From the NCBI RefSeq assembly GCF_014055005.1, contig NZ_CP059570.1, forward strand, positions 930,001 through 994,000: 64,000 nt of DNA, read 5' to 3'. How positions within the stretch are numbered: position 1 is the first letter of the stretch; each line of letters starts with the position of its first letter. This stretch comes from Neisseria dentiae (GTDB taxonomy: Bacteria > Pseudomonadota > Gammaproteobacteria > Burkholderiales > Neisseriaceae). The notes below the pieces were generated by a model, which was not told where the DNA came from, did not search any database, and saw nothing but the letters and a program-made list of their open reading frames with translations. A program made the position numbers and the translations under genes. Positions 8,119 to 16,962 of this stretch are shown in pieces.

Positions 8119-8235
8119 TATAGTGGATTAAAATAAGAATGCCGAAGTAGGGTAAAACGATTCTTTAGCATATCGCCCAATTGCAAGTTTGAATGCAGTT
8201 ATTTCATTTCGGAGTTTTTATTTGAATTCACTATA
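8119..8235 (+). repeat. 117-bp inverted-repeat element with Correia-like termini
   Basis: Ends TATAGTGGATTAAAATAA (8119-8136) and TTATTTGAATTCACTATA (8218-8235) are inverted repeats matching at 16 of 18 positions. They resemble the TATAGTGGATTAA termini of Correia repeats, and like them the element begins and ends with TA, but the interior is not the usual Correia sequence. It contains AAAACGATTCTTTAG, which also recalls a Correia internal motif. Strand is arbitrary. Confidence 0.6.
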
Positions 8236-8501
8236 ATGGCAACGTTGGCTAACCTTGCGGCATTGCTTGTGCTGCTGCGGCCAGCCGCCTTGTGCTTGTT
8301 TTAAATTGGTTTGGCTATAGGGCGCCGGTTGGTGCGTATTTTTATTTCTTTTTTGACAGGGCCGTTTTTTCAGACGGCCTTTTTTACGGTTAAAACCGGC
8401 GAGATTCGGCTAAATTTGCCTTTTGTCAAAAGGCGGTTACAGGATTTGTTTACAATGTTGTTTAATAACACAACCGACTACCAACAAAAAAGGCAGACAA
8501 T
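8236..8501. other. intergenic region upstream of frdA
   Basis: About 270 bases without a gene. It holds a single uptake sequence at about 8370-8382 and an AT-rich stretch at 8440-8475. No TTGAT-N4-ATCAA FNR box and no convincing -35/-10 pair was found, although this is where the frd promoter must lie. Confidence 0.5.
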
Positions 8502-10274
8502 ATGGACATCATTCAAACCGATGTGGCGATTGTGGGCGCAGGTGGTGCGGGTTTGCGGGCGGCGATTGAAATCGCGCGCGCCGCACCCGACAAAACCGTT
8601 CACCTGATTTCCAAAGTTTATCCGATGCGCAGCCACACCGTGGCGGCGGAAGGCGGTTCGGCCGGGGTGGTGCGCGACGACGATTCGCTCGAAAACCACT
8701 TCAACGACACCGTTTCGGGCGGCGACTGGCTGTGCGAGCAGGACGTGGTGCAGTATTTTGTGGAACACGCCACCGAAGAAATGATTCAAATGGAACACTG
8801 GGGCTGCCCGTGGTCGCGCCTGCCGGACGGGCGCGCCAACGTGCGCCGTTTCGGCGGCATGAAGATTCCGCGCACTTGGTTTGCCGCCGACAAAACCGGC
8901 TTCCATATGCTGCACACTTTGTTCCAAACTTCGATGCAGTATCCCAACATCAAACGCTTGGACGAACATTTTGCGCTTGATTTGTTAATTAATAACGGCG
9001 AATTGGCCGGTGTGTTGTGCTACGGCCTGCAAGAAGGCGTGGTGCGCGCGGTGCAGGCGAAAAGCGTGATCATCGCCACCGGCGGCGCGGGGCGCGTGTT
9101 TGCTTTCAACACCAACGGCGGCATCGTTACCGGCGACGGCATGGCGATGGCCTACCGCCACGGTGTGCCGCTGCGCGATATGGAGTTTGTTCAATACCAC
9201 CCCACCGGCCTGCCCGGTTCGGGCATTCTGATGACCGAAGGCTGCCGCGGCGAAGGCGGTATTCTGGTGAACAAAGACGGCTACCGCTATTTGCAGGATT
9301 ACGGCTTAGGCCCGGAAACGCCCATCGGCGAGCCGAAAAACAAATATATGGAGCTGGGGCCGCGCGACCGCCTGTCGCAGGCGTTCTACCACGAATGGAA
9401 AGCCGGCCGCACCATCAGCACGCCGCGCGGCGATGCGGTGCATTTGGATTTGCGCCATCTGGGCGAAGACTTCATCAACGAGCGGCTGCCGTTTATCCGC
9501 TCGCTGGCGCAGAAATTCGTGGGTGTCGATCCCGTGCACGAGCCGATTCCGGTGCGCCCGACCGCGCACTACACCATGGGCGGCATCGAAACCAACCAGC
9601 GTTGCGAAACCCGCATCAAAGGGCTGTTTGCCGTAGGCGAATGCTCTTCGGTGGGCCTGCACGGTGCCAACCGTTTGGGTTCCAATTCGCTGGCCGAGCT
9701 GTGCGTATTCGGCAAAGTGGCGGGTGAAGACGCGCTGAAACACGCGCAAACCGCCGGCAGCGGCTTGAGCCGCGAAGCGTTCGCCGCGTTGGCTGAGCAG
9801 GCTTACCAACCGTTTGCCGAATTGAAAAACCGCACCGGCGGCACCGAGAAACCGGCCGACATCCGCCGCGAGCTAGGTACGATGATGGAAGCCGAAGTGG
9901 GCATTTACCGCAGCGCCGAAAACGGCGCACGCGCCAAAGCCGCCATCCGCGATTTGAAAGCGCGTTATCAGAATGTGCGCGTAACCGACCATTCCGACAC
10001 CTACAACACCGACTGGCTCACTACCATCGAGCTGGGTTATCTGTTGGATGTGGCCGAGGCGATGATTTATTCGGCCGATGCCCGCACCGAGTCGCGCGGT
10101 GCGCACCAGCGTTTGGATTTCCCCGAGCGCGACGACGAAAACTTCCTCAAACACACCCTGAGTTTCTACCGCGGCGGCCAAGAACCCCCGCAGATTGAAT
10201 ACAGCAGCGTGTTAATCACCAAATCGCAGCCTGCCAAACGGGTTTACGGTGCAGAAGGGGAGAAAAAATCATGA
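8502..10274 (+). CDS. frdA: fumarate reductase flavoprotein subunit
   Basis: Catalytic subunit of quinol:fumarate reductase, reducing fumarate to succinate at the cytoplasmic face of the membrane. The 590-residue protein has the FAD-binding motif VGAGGAGLRAA (11-21), the covalent-FAD histidine in SHTVAAEGG (His45), the substrate-site HPTG segment and EGCRGEGG, and the late FAD motif GECSSVGLHGANRLGSNSL. It is closer in pattern to enterobacterial FrdA than to SdhA, and the partner genes frdB, frdC and frdD confirm this. The last four bases overlap the frdB start (ATGA). Confidence 0.93.
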   Translation: MDIIQTDVAIVGAGGAGLRAAIEIARAAPDKTVHLISKVYPMRSHTVAAEGGSAGVVRDDDSLENHFNDTVSGGDWLCEQDVVQYFVEHATEEMIQMEHWGCPWSRLPDGRANVRRFGGMKIPRTWFAADKTGFHMLHTLFQTSMQYPNIKRLDEHFALDLLINNGELAGVLCYGLQEGVVRAVQAKSVIIATGGAGRVFAFNTNGGIVTGDGMAMAYRHGVPLRDMEFVQYHPTGLPGSGILMTEGCRGEGGILVNKDGYRYLQDYGLGPETPIGEPKNKYMELGPRDRLSQAFYHEWKAGRTISTPRGDAVHLDLRHLGEDFINERLPFIRSLAQKFVGVDPVHEPIPVRPTAHYTMGGIETNQRCETRIKGLFAVGECSSVGLHGANRLGSNSLAELCVFGKVAGEDALKHAQTAGSGLSREAFAALAEQAYQPFAELKNRTGGTEKPADIRRELGTMMEAEVGIYRSAENGARAKAAIRDLKARYQNVRVTDHSDTYNTDWLTTIELGYLLDVAEAMIYSADARTESRGAHQRLDFPERDDENFLKHTLSFYRGGQEPPQIEYSSVLITKSQPAKRVYGAEGEKKS

Positions 10275-11014
10275 GCAATACCATCAAACTGGAAGTGATG
10301 CGCTACCGCCCCGGTGTCGACGAAAAACCGTGGCCGCAGGTGTTCGATATCGAATGGACGCAGGATATGTCGATTCTGGACGCACTCGCGCTGGTGAAAG
10401 ACGATTTCGAGCCGGAGTTGGCCTACCGCTGGTCGTGCCGCATGGAAGTGTGCGGCTCGTGCGGCATGGTGGTCAACGGCGAACCCAAACTTGCCTGCTC
10501 CACTTTCGTGCGCGAATATGCTTCGGCGGGCAAAATCACCGTGGGTGCGCTCGATCAGTTTACCATCGAAAAAGATTTGATTGTGGATGCCGACCCGTTT
10601 ATCGAAAAACTCGAGTCGGTCAAACCCTATATCATCAACAAAAACCCGCGTGCGCTGGCCGATAAGGAATACCGCCAAACGCCTGCCGAGCTGGCCAAAT
10701 TCAAGCAATACACCATGTGTATCAATTGTATGCTGTGTTATCAGGCCTGCCCGCAGGTGGGTTTGAACGCCGATTTTCTCGGCCCTGCCGCCACCGCGCT
10801 GGCGCACCGCTACAACCTCGACAACCGCGATACCGGCAAAGTCGAACGTTTTAAAGTGATGAACAACGAAAACGGCATCTGGCCGTGCACGTTTGTGGGT
10901 TACTGCTCGGAAGTGTGCCCGAAACACGTCGATCCCGCCGGTGCCATCCAACAGGCCAAAGCCGCCGCCGTGCCGTTTTGGGCGTTGTCCAACCTGAAAA
11001 AAGAGGAGGCATAA
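10271..11014 (+). CDS. frdB: fumarate reductase iron-sulfur subunit
   Basis: Electron-transfer subunit carrying three Fe-S clusters between the quinol site and FrdA. The 247-residue protein shows the [2Fe-2S] set in CRMEVCGSCGMVVNGEPKLA plus the following Cys, the CINCMLCYQACP ferredoxin motif and GYCSEVCPKHVDPAGA for the [3Fe-4S]/[4Fe-4S] clusters. Length matches E. coli FrdB (244). Its start overlaps frdA by four bases, and frdC begins two bases after its stop, so translation is probably coupled across the operon. Confidence 0.94.
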   Translation: MSNTIKLEVMRYRPGVDEKPWPQVFDIEWTQDMSILDALALVKDDFEPELAYRWSCRMEVCGSCGMVVNGEPKLACSTFVREYASAGKITVGALDQFTIEKDLIVDADPFIEKLESVKPYIINKNPRALADKEYRQTPAELAKFKQYTMCINCMLCYQACPQVGLNADFLGPAATALAHRYNLDNRDTGKVERFKVMNNENGIWPCTFVGYCSEVCPKHVDPAGAIQQAKAAAVPFWALSNLKKEEA

Positions 11015-11015
11015 T

Positions 11016-11408
11016 ATGAGCCGCAAACCTTATACCGCCAAGCAGCCGGCCAATTGGTATATGCAAAACCGCTTTTTCAAACTCTATATGCTGCGCGAGC
11101 TGACCAGCGTGCCGGTGGCATTTGCCGCCCTCAACCTGTTTTGCGGCTTGGCTTCGTTGGCCGGCAGCTTTGATGCGTGGGCTGGCTGGGTGGAAATGCA
11201 GACAAACCCGCTGGTGGTGCTGTTTAACCTGTTGGCCGTTGCCGCCGCCTGTTTCAACAGCAAAACCTGGTTTGAAGCCGTGCCCAAAGCGATGCCGATA
11301 CAGAAAGGCGAAAAATTCGTGCCTGCCGCAGTGCTGGTGAAAGCCAGTTGGGGTGCGTTTGCCGCCGTGTTCGTGGTGTTGGTGTTACTGGTTGCCGTAT
11401 TGGCCTGA
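11016..11408 (+). CDS. frdC: fumarate reductase membrane anchor subunit C
   Basis: Small inner-membrane subunit that with FrdD anchors FrdAB and forms the quinol site. The 130-residue protein has three hydrophobic segments, the conserved FKLYMLRELTSVPV motif (containing the Glu that corresponds to the E. coli FrdC quinol-site glutamate) and the NSKTWFEAVPKAMP segment. GGAGG lies 7-8 bases upstream. Presence of separate C and D anchors without haem-ligand His pairs is typical of the type-D (enterobacterial) class rather than of Sdh. Confidence 0.92.
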   Translation: MSRKPYTAKQPANWYMQNRFFKLYMLRELTSVPVAFAALNLFCGLASLAGSFDAWAGWVEMQTNPLVVLFNLLAVAAACFNSKTWFEAVPKAMPIQKGEKFVPAAVLVKASWGAFAAVFVVLVLLVAVLA

Positions 11409-11420
11409 CAGAGGAGCAGA

Positions 11421-11771
11421 ATGATGAGCAACAAACACATGAAGCCTTTGTATTGGGGCATTTTCTCCGCCGGCGGCACCGTTGCCGCCCTCATCCTCGC
11501 ACCGGTGCTGGTGGTGCTGTGCTTGCTGCTGCCGTTCGGCATATTGGGCAGCCCAGCCGATTTTTACGACAGCGTGCACGGTTTTGTGAGCAACAAATTG
11601 GTGTATCTGGTGTTGTGTGCCGTGGTATTTACCATTTTGTGGCACGGCGTACACCGTTTCTACTATATTCTGCATGATATGCATGTTCATGTGGGCAACC
11701 GCACCCGTTTGGGTTTTTACGCCTTTGCCGTGGTGATGTTTGTGTTTACTTTATTCAAAGGTTGGTTTTAA
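11421..11771 (+). CDS. frdD: fumarate reductase membrane anchor subunit D
   Basis: Second anchor subunit, 116 residues with three membrane helices. Conserved features are PLYWGIFSAGGTVAALI at the N-terminus and WHGVHRFYYILHDMHVHV before the third helix, as in E. coli FrdD. GAGGAG at 11411-11416 gives a strong ribosome binding site; ATG 11421 or the adjacent 11424 may be used. Last gene of frdABCD, followed by a DUS-pair terminator. Confidence 0.92.
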   Translation: MMSNKHMKPLYWGIFSAGGTVAALILAPVLVVLCLLLPFGILGSPADFYDSVHGFVSNKLVYLVLCAVVFTILWHGVHRFYYILHDMHVHVGNRTRLGFYAFAVVMFVFTLFKGWF

Positions 11772-11795
11772 GGCCTTTTGACTAAAAGCAATGCA

Positions 11796-11830
11796 GCAGG
11801 CCGTCTGAAATTTTCAGACGGCCTGCTTGT
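11796..11830. terminator. bidirectional DUS-pair terminator between frdD and nadK
   Basis: Two inverted uptake sequences extended to GCAGGCCGTCTGAAA / TTTCAGACGGCCTGC (11796-11826), followed by TTGTTT on the plus strand. It lies between convergent frdD and nadK and can serve both. Confidence 0.75.
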
Positions 11831-11841
11831 TTAATGGTGTG

Positions 11842-12732
11842 TTAAACCAACTGTTCGCCCCAATGCAGTTTCTGGCGCAGGGTTTTGTAGTATTGGTAAT
11901 CGGTGGGGTGCAATACGCGCAGCGGATGGCGGTAGCGGTGGATTTTGATGCGGTCGAAAGTATGGATATCGATAAACGACTGGCCGTCGAAATGGGCGCG
12001 GGCGTCGCCGCCTTTGGTAACCAATATTTCGATTTCGCAAGTGTCGGCGACGGCAATCGGGCGGTTGGTCATGGATTGCGGGCAGATGGGCACCAGTGTG
12101 AACGCGCGCAGGCTGGCCTGCATAATCGGGCCGCCGGCAGCAAGCGCATAGGCGGTGGAGCCGGTGGGGGTGGAAACAATCAGGCCGTCCGAGCGTTGGG
12201 TGTAAACGAATTCTTTATTGATAAACACTTCGAATTCAATCATCTGGCCCGCGCCGCCGCGCGATAGCACCACATCGTTCAAAGCCAGCGAAGTGGTAAC
12301 GGCCTCGCCGTCGCGTATCAGGGTGGTTTCGAGCAGAATACGTTCTTCGGGCAGATATTTTCCCGAGAGCATGCCGTTGAGTATCGGGGTCATATTTTCG
12401 CGCGGCACTTGGGTGAGAAACCCCAAATGCCCTTGGTTGACACCGATAACCGGCACACGGAAAGGGGCGATGATGCGTGCCACCGACAGAAACGTGCCGT
12501 CGCCGCCCAATACCACCACCAAGTCGCATTTTTTACCGAGGCTGCCCTTGTCGAGAATATGGCAGCGTTCGGCATCTTCGGTGCAGGCAGAGCCGTCGCG
12601 CAGGCTGGCTTCGTCGAGATAAATATCCAGTTTTTTTTCGTGCAGAAAATCCACCAGCGTGTGCAGGGTTTCCTGAATATGCGGCGTTTGGGGGCGGGTA
12701 ACGATGCCTATATGTTTGAATTGGCTGATCAT
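11842..12732 (-). CDS. nadK: NAD kinase
   Basis: Phosphorylates NAD to NADP. The 296-residue protein has the GGDGTFLSVAR motif near residue 75, VNQGHLGFL, the substrate segment TSLALNDVVLSRGG, and TPTGSTAYALAAGGPI. Length agrees with the family (about 292). Convergent with frdD. In other bacteria nadK often borders hrcA/grpE or recN; here it neighbours dinB instead. Confidence 0.95.
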   Translation of the reverse strand: MISQFKHIGIVTRPQTPHIQETLHTLVDFLHEKKLDIYLDEASLRDGSACTEDAERCHILDKGSLGKKCDLVVVLGGDGTFLSVARIIAPFRVPVIGVNQGHLGFLTQVPRENMTPILNGMLSGKYLPEERILLETTLIRDGEAVTTSLALNDVVLSRGGAGQMIEFEVFINKEFVYTQRSDGLIVSTPTGSTAYALAAGGPIMQASLRAFTLVPICPQSMTNRPIAVADTCEIEILVTKGGDARAHFDGQSFIDIHTFDRIKIHRYRHPLRVLHPTDYQYYKTLRQKLHWGEQLV

Positions 12733-12867
12733 GGCACAGTGCGGACTGAGTAAGAACTTCGGATTATAGCGGGTTTTGCCGCCGCGCTGAAAGTGCGTGT
12801 AGTTTCAAACGGCAATCTGCGCTGCGGCAGGTCGGCCAAAGGCCGTCTGAAAAGGTTCAATCGTGCC

Positions 12868-13929
12868 TTAATCGTTCCAAAGCTGCCGTTGCTGCCCCTC
12901 GGGCGTCAAATGGCCGACACCGATACCGATCAGGCGGAACGCATCATCGGCTTGGGGCGGCACCCGCGCCAGCAAGGTGTGTGCCGCCTGCAACAGCGCG
13001 GCAGGGTCGGGCAGGGCGGAAGAATAAGTCAGCGAACGGGTAATGATGCGGAAATCCGCCGTTTTCAGTTTGAGCGTTACGCTGCGGGCCGCCACTTTTT
13101 TGCGAACAATCTGCCGCCACAAATCTTCGGCCAAATGCGGCAAATGCCCGGCCGCTTCAATCAGCGGCAAATCTTCGGGCAGCGTGATTTCGGTGGAAAT
13201 CTGCAAACGCTCGCGGCCGGGCTTGACTTCGCGGTTGTCGTTTCCGCGCGCCAAATCGTATAAACGGTAGCCGTAGCGGCCGAAATGGTGCAGCAGTTCG
13301 CCGCGCTCGAAGCGGCGCAAATCACCGGCGGTGCGCATACCCAGCCCGTGCATTTTATGCAGCGTTACCTTGCCCACGCCCGGAATTTTTTCCAACGGCA
13401 GCGTTTCCAAAAACGCCGCCACCTTCTGCGGCGGCAGCACAAACTGGCCGTCGGGTTTGCGCCAGTCGGAAGCGATTTTGGCCAGAAATTTGTTCGGCGC
13501 CACACCCGCAGAAGCCGTCAACCCCGTTTCCCGCCTGATTTCGGCACGGATCATGCGCGCCACTTCGCCGGCATAAGGGATATTTTGGAAATTCCGGGTA
13601 ACGTCAAGATAGGCTTCGTCGAGCGACAACGGCTCGATTAAATCGGTATGGCGCGCAAAAATCGCATGAATCTGCTGCGAAATGCGGCGGTATAAATCGA
13701 AATGCGGCGGAATATACACCGCCTGCGGGCAAAGCCGCTTGGCCGTCGCCACCGCCATCGCCGAACGCAGGCCGAACTGCCGCGCCTCATAAGAAGCTGC
13801 GCAAATCACCGAGCGCGGCCCCTCCCACGCCACCACTACAGGCTTGCCGCGCAGGTGCGGCTGTTCGCGCAACTCTACCGAAGCATAGAACGCGTCCATA
13901 TCGATATGGATGATTTTGCGGGTTTCCAT
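12868..13929 (-). CDS. dinB: DNA polymerase IV (Y family)
   Basis: Error-prone translesion polymerase. The 353-residue protein begins METRKIIHIDMDAFYASVEL with the first catalytic Asp cluster, has SLDEAYLDVT with the second acidic pair, the HhH segment KIPGVGKVTLHKMHGLG and a C-terminal little-finger domain; the family length is about 350. No canonical clamp-binding motif is obvious at the C-terminus apart from GQQRQLWND (QxxLW-like). No LexA-type box was seen upstream. Confidence 0.94.
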   Translation of the reverse strand: METRKIIHIDMDAFYASVELREQPHLRGKPVVVAWEGPRSVICAASYEARQFGLRSAMAVATAKRLCPQAVYIPPHFDLYRRISQQIHAIFARHTDLIEPLSLDEAYLDVTRNFQNIPYAGEVARMIRAEIRRETGLTASAGVAPNKFLAKIASDWRKPDGQFVLPPQKVAAFLETLPLEKIPGVGKVTLHKMHGLGMRTAGDLRRFERGELLHHFGRYGYRLYDLARGNDNREVKPGRERLQISTEITLPEDLPLIEAAGHLPHLAEDLWRQIVRKKVAARSVTLKLKTADFRIITRSLTYSSALPDPAALLQAAHTLLARVPPQADDAFRLIGIGVGHLTPEGQQRQLWND

Positions 13930-13970
13930 GAGTCAATAAATGTAGCTATAGTCAATCAAGCAAGTACACG

Positions 13971-14047
13971 CATCATACTCAGACTTGACTTGAGTATCCT
14001 AAAATTTGCTGAAACCCAAAATATTCGATCCAAACCTGAATATGACG
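13971..14047. repeat. degenerate small intergenic inverted repeat
   Basis: CATCATACTCAGACTTG at the left and CAAACCTGAATATGACG at the right form imperfect inverted arms. Better-preserved relatives lie at 29362-29452 and 52000-52061. The copy ends 12 bases before an IS1016-type element. Confidence 0.5.
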
Positions 14048-14059
14048 AAATATAAATAA

Positions 14060-14803
14060 GGGGCTTAGGAAGAAAAATCAGCAAAAATGATGATAAGCTT
14101 CTGATATGTCTATTAAAAACAAGTACCAAAAGTTCAGTAAAATTACCGAATCAAAATTCCGCCAAATCCTGCGCTTTTCGCACTTGATTTGACCGCTTCC
14201 GATACCGCCAGACTCACCGGCATCAGTACCCGAAGTGTCAATAATCTGTTTCTCAAACTGCGTTGCCGTATGGCCGCTGAATGTGAACGGCAAACTCCTT
14301 TTGCCGGGGTGGTCGAACTGGACGAATCCTACTTCGGCGCCAAACGCATCCGAGGTAAACGCGGGCGGGGAGCGGGAGGCAAAACCATTGTTTTCGGCAT
14401 TTTAAAACGGGATGACAAAGTCTATACCGAAATCGTGCCGGATACCTCGAAAGCTACACTGTAACAGGTTATTCGAGGGCGGATTGCTGTTGAAAGTGTC
14501 ATCAATACCGACGGCTGGCGCGGCTATCACGGCTTGGTTGATATGGGCTATGAAAAGCACCTCAGGGTACATCATGGTGCAGACGAGTTCGCCCGGGGTG
14601 CACAACACATTAACGGCATCGAGTCGTTTTGGGGTTATGCCAAAAACCGCTTGGTTAAATTTAACGGTGTATCGAAACAGACTTTTTATTTACACTTAAA
14701 GAAAACCGAATTTCGCTTCAATCACAGACATGATGATCTGTATAAAGTCTTGCTTAAAATACTGCGAAATCGACCCTTGGGCTAATTTTGCTTCCTAAGC
14801 CAC
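14060..14803 (+). mobile_element. decayed IS1016-type element (IS1595 family)
   Basis: Bounded by GGGGCTTAGGAAG at 14060 and CTTCCTAAGCC at 14791, inverted termini that continue as AAAATCAGC / GCTAATTTT. About 744 bp, the size of IS1016. It carries one transposase gene inactivated by a frameshift and a stop. A second copy is at 59121-59868. No clear 8-bp target duplication is visible. Confidence 0.85.
14106..14785 (+). pseudogene. IS1016-type transposase, frameshifted and with internal stop
   Basis: The gene opens MSIKNKYQKFSKITESKFRQ, then loses frame in CGCTTTTCGCACTTGATTTGA near 14172-14192, consistent with loss of one T. The body continues from about 14189 (LTASDTARLTGISTRSVNN) and includes VVELDESYFGAKRIRGKRGR with the first acidic catalytic residue, but is then cut by TAA at 14462-14464 where CAA (Gln) is expected. 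The same frame resumes as INTDGWRGYHGLVDMGYEKH and GIESFWGYAKNRL. Two independent lesions mean it cannot encode a functional transposase. Confidence 0.88.
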
Positions 14804-14962
14804 CTTAAATATTAGTGAGGGTATCGCTGCGTTATGCGCAGAGATTGGCTTCATTTGCTGCGGCAATAGAAATCCAGATTATTGCGATGTGGTTAAAAAT
14901 ATTGTTACTACACTATCTAGAGCAGTTTTTCGATATGTTGAATTCTCATCTTAATAGTAATT

Positions 14963-15928
14963 TCAACCTTTCTGCTCCCACTCGAATGCTTCCAAAACCT
15001 GTTTCACGTCGGCGGCTTCTTTCAGCGTGCGGATGCGTGCGAACAAATCCTCCGCCTGCGGATAGGCGCGCTTCATCATGCCCAGCCATTGCTTCAGGCG
15101 GGCGGCGGGGTATTTGTTGTTGGCTTCTTTGGCGGTGCATAAATCGAAAAACAGATTAATCCAGCCGGCGATTTCGGCAAAATCCGCTTCCCGCACGCTG
15201 CCGCTTTGCTCGTATTGCTTAATCTGCCGCGCCAAATCGGGGCGCATCACCGCTCCGCGGCCGAGCATCACGCTGTTGCAGCCGCTCACGGTTTTGATGT
15301 CGAGATAGTCTTGCAGGGTAAACACGTCGCCGTTGGCGGTAACGGACACGTTAACGGCATCGCGGATTTTTCTCACCCATTCCCAATGTGCGGGCGGCTC
15401 ATAACCTTCCACTTTGGTGCGGGCGTGTACGGTCAGGCCGCAGGCGCCGCCTTCGGCAATGGCTGTGGCGCATTCGAGGGCGAGGGTTTTGTCTTCAAAC
15501 CCCAAGCGCATTTTGGCGGTGAGGGGAATGTGTGCGGGCAGGCTGCCGCGCAGGGTGCGCACGATGCGGTGAATCAGCTCCGGCTCTTTCAGCAATACCG
15601 CGCCGCCTTTGTGCTTGTTGACAGTGGGGGCGGGGCAGCCGAAATTGAGGTCGATTTTACCGGCGCCGAAACGCACCGCTTCCAGCGCGTTGGCCGCCAT
15701 ATTGGCCGCATCGCTGCCCAAAAGCTGCACCGTGCAGGGCACGCCAGCGGGGGTGAGGTTGCGGTTGGCGATTTCGGGGGCGTATTTCAGCCAGGTGGGG
15801 CGGGAATGCACGGTGTGCGTGATGCGCACGAACTCGCTCACGCATTCGTCGAAGCCGCCGATGCGGGTTAGCAGGTCGCGCATCACATCGTCAACCAAGC
15901 CCTGCATGGGCGCGAGAATAAGCTGCAT
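14963..15928 (-). CDS. dusC: tRNA-dihydrouridine(16) synthase DusC
   Basis: FMN-dependent enzyme reducing uridine 16 in tRNA. The 321-residue protein starts MQLILAPMQGLVDDVMRDLL, contains DLNFGCPAPTVNKHKGGA with the catalytic Cys, VHARTKVEGY, and VMLGRGAVMRPDLARQI with the phosphate-binding turn. The QG after APM and the overall length favour the DusC subclass over DusA or DusB. The stop lies 160 bases from the IS remnant. Confidence 0.9.
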   Translation of the reverse strand: MQLILAPMQGLVDDVMRDLLTRIGGFDECVSEFVRITHTVHSRPTWLKYAPEIANRNLTPAGVPCTVQLLGSDAANMAANALEAVRFGAGKIDLNFGCPAPTVNKHKGGAVLLKEPELIHRIVRTLRGSLPAHIPLTAKMRLGFEDKTLALECATAIAEGGACGLTVHARTKVEGYEPPAHWEWVRKIRDAVNVSVTANGDVFTLQDYLDIKTVSGCNSVMLGRGAVMRPDLARQIKQYEQSGSVREADFAEIAGWINLFFDLCTAKEANNKYPAARLKQWLGMMKRAYPQAEDLFARIRTLKEAADVKQVLEAFEWEQKG

Positions 15929-15975
15929 ATCGGAAGAAGCCGTCTGAAAAAAGCGTATGTTTTAAACGGCTTGAT

Positions 15976-16962
15976 TTAAAGATTAACGTTTAAAACGTCT
16001 TCCTGCAAAGCCTGCGAAGCCTGCTCGTCGGCGTGGTAAGAGCTTCTGACCATTGCGCCGATGGCGGCGTTGGTAAAGCCCATTTCGTAGGCTTCCTGTT
16101 CGAAGGCTTTGAACTGCTCGGGCGTAACGTAGCGCAACACGGGCAGGTGGCCGTCTGAAGGTTGCAGGTATTGGCCGACGGTAATCATTTCGATGTTGTG
16201 CGCGCGCATATCGCGCATGATTTCGCGCACTTCTTCGTCGGTTTCGCCCAAGCCGACCATGATGCCTGATTTGGTGGGAATGTCGGGCTGCATTTCTTTA
16301 TAGCGGCGCAAGAGTTCGAGCGAGTGTCGGTAATCGGAACCGGGGCGCGCCTGTTTGTAGAGACGCGGGTGGGTTTCGAGGTTGTGGTTCATTACGTCGG
16401 GCGGGGTTCGGGAAAGAATGTCCAAGGCGATGTCGAGGCGGCCGCGGAAGTCGGGCACAAGGATTTCGATTTTGGTTTGCGGGCTTTTTTCGCGGATGGC
16501 GCTGATGCAGTCGGCGAAATGCCGGGCGCCGCCGTCGCGCAAGTCGTCGCGGTCAACCGAAGTGATGACCACATAGCGCAGTTTCATGGCGGCCACGCTT
16601 TCGGCCAGGTTTTTCGGTTCGTCGGGGTCGAGCGGGTTGGGGCGGCCGTGACCCACATCGCAGAAGGGGCAGCGGCGGGTGCAGATGTCGCCCATAATCA
16701 TGAAGGTGGCGGTGCCTTTGCTGAAGCATTCGCCGATATTGGGGCAGCTGGCTTCTTCACACACGGTGTGCATTTTTTGATCGCGCAGAATGTTTTTGAT
16801 TTCAAAAAATTTCTTGCCGGTGGGCAGTTTGGCGCGTATCCATTCGGGCTTTTTGAGCTTTTCTTCCAGCGGCACCACTTTGATGGGGATGCGCGCGGTT
16901 TTGGCGGCGCCTTTGTGCTTGACGCCTTGGGCGTTGTTTGATTTGACGGTTTCGTTGTTCAT
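15976..16962 (-). CDS. lipA: lipoyl synthase
   Basis: Radical-SAM enzyme inserting two sulfurs into octanoyl-protein to form lipoyl. The 328-residue protein has the auxiliary cluster CEEASCPNIGEC and the radical-SAM motif CTRRCPFC, followed by VTSVDRDDLRDGGA and a terminal SSYHAD, where the Ser ligand to the auxiliary cluster lies. Its ATG overlaps the stop of the upstream metallophosphoesterase gene by four bases. Part of a run ybeD-lipB-phosphoesterase-lipA on the minus strand. Confidence 0.96.
   Translation of the reverse strand: MNNETVKSNNAQGVKHKGAAKTARIPIKVVPLEEKLKKPEWIRAKLPTGKKFFEIKNILRDQKMHTVCEEASCPNIGECFSKGTATFMIMGDICTRRCPFCDVGHGRPNPLDPDEPKNLAESVAAMKLRYVVITSVDRDDLRDGGARHFADCISAIREKSPQTKIEILVPDFRGRLDIALDILSRTPPDVMNHNLETHPRLYKQARPGSDYRHSLELLRRYKEMQPDIPTKSGIMVGLGETDEEVREIMRDMRAHNIEMITVGQYLQPSDGHLPVLRYVTPEQFKAFEQEAYEMGFTNAAIGAMVRSSYHADEQASQALQEDVLNVNL

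Noticed and set aside
8380..8501. FNR box upstream of frdA
   Set aside because: The expected oxygen-responsive TTGAT-N4-ATCAA site was looked for and not found; only a poor TTGTTTACAATG resemblance exists.
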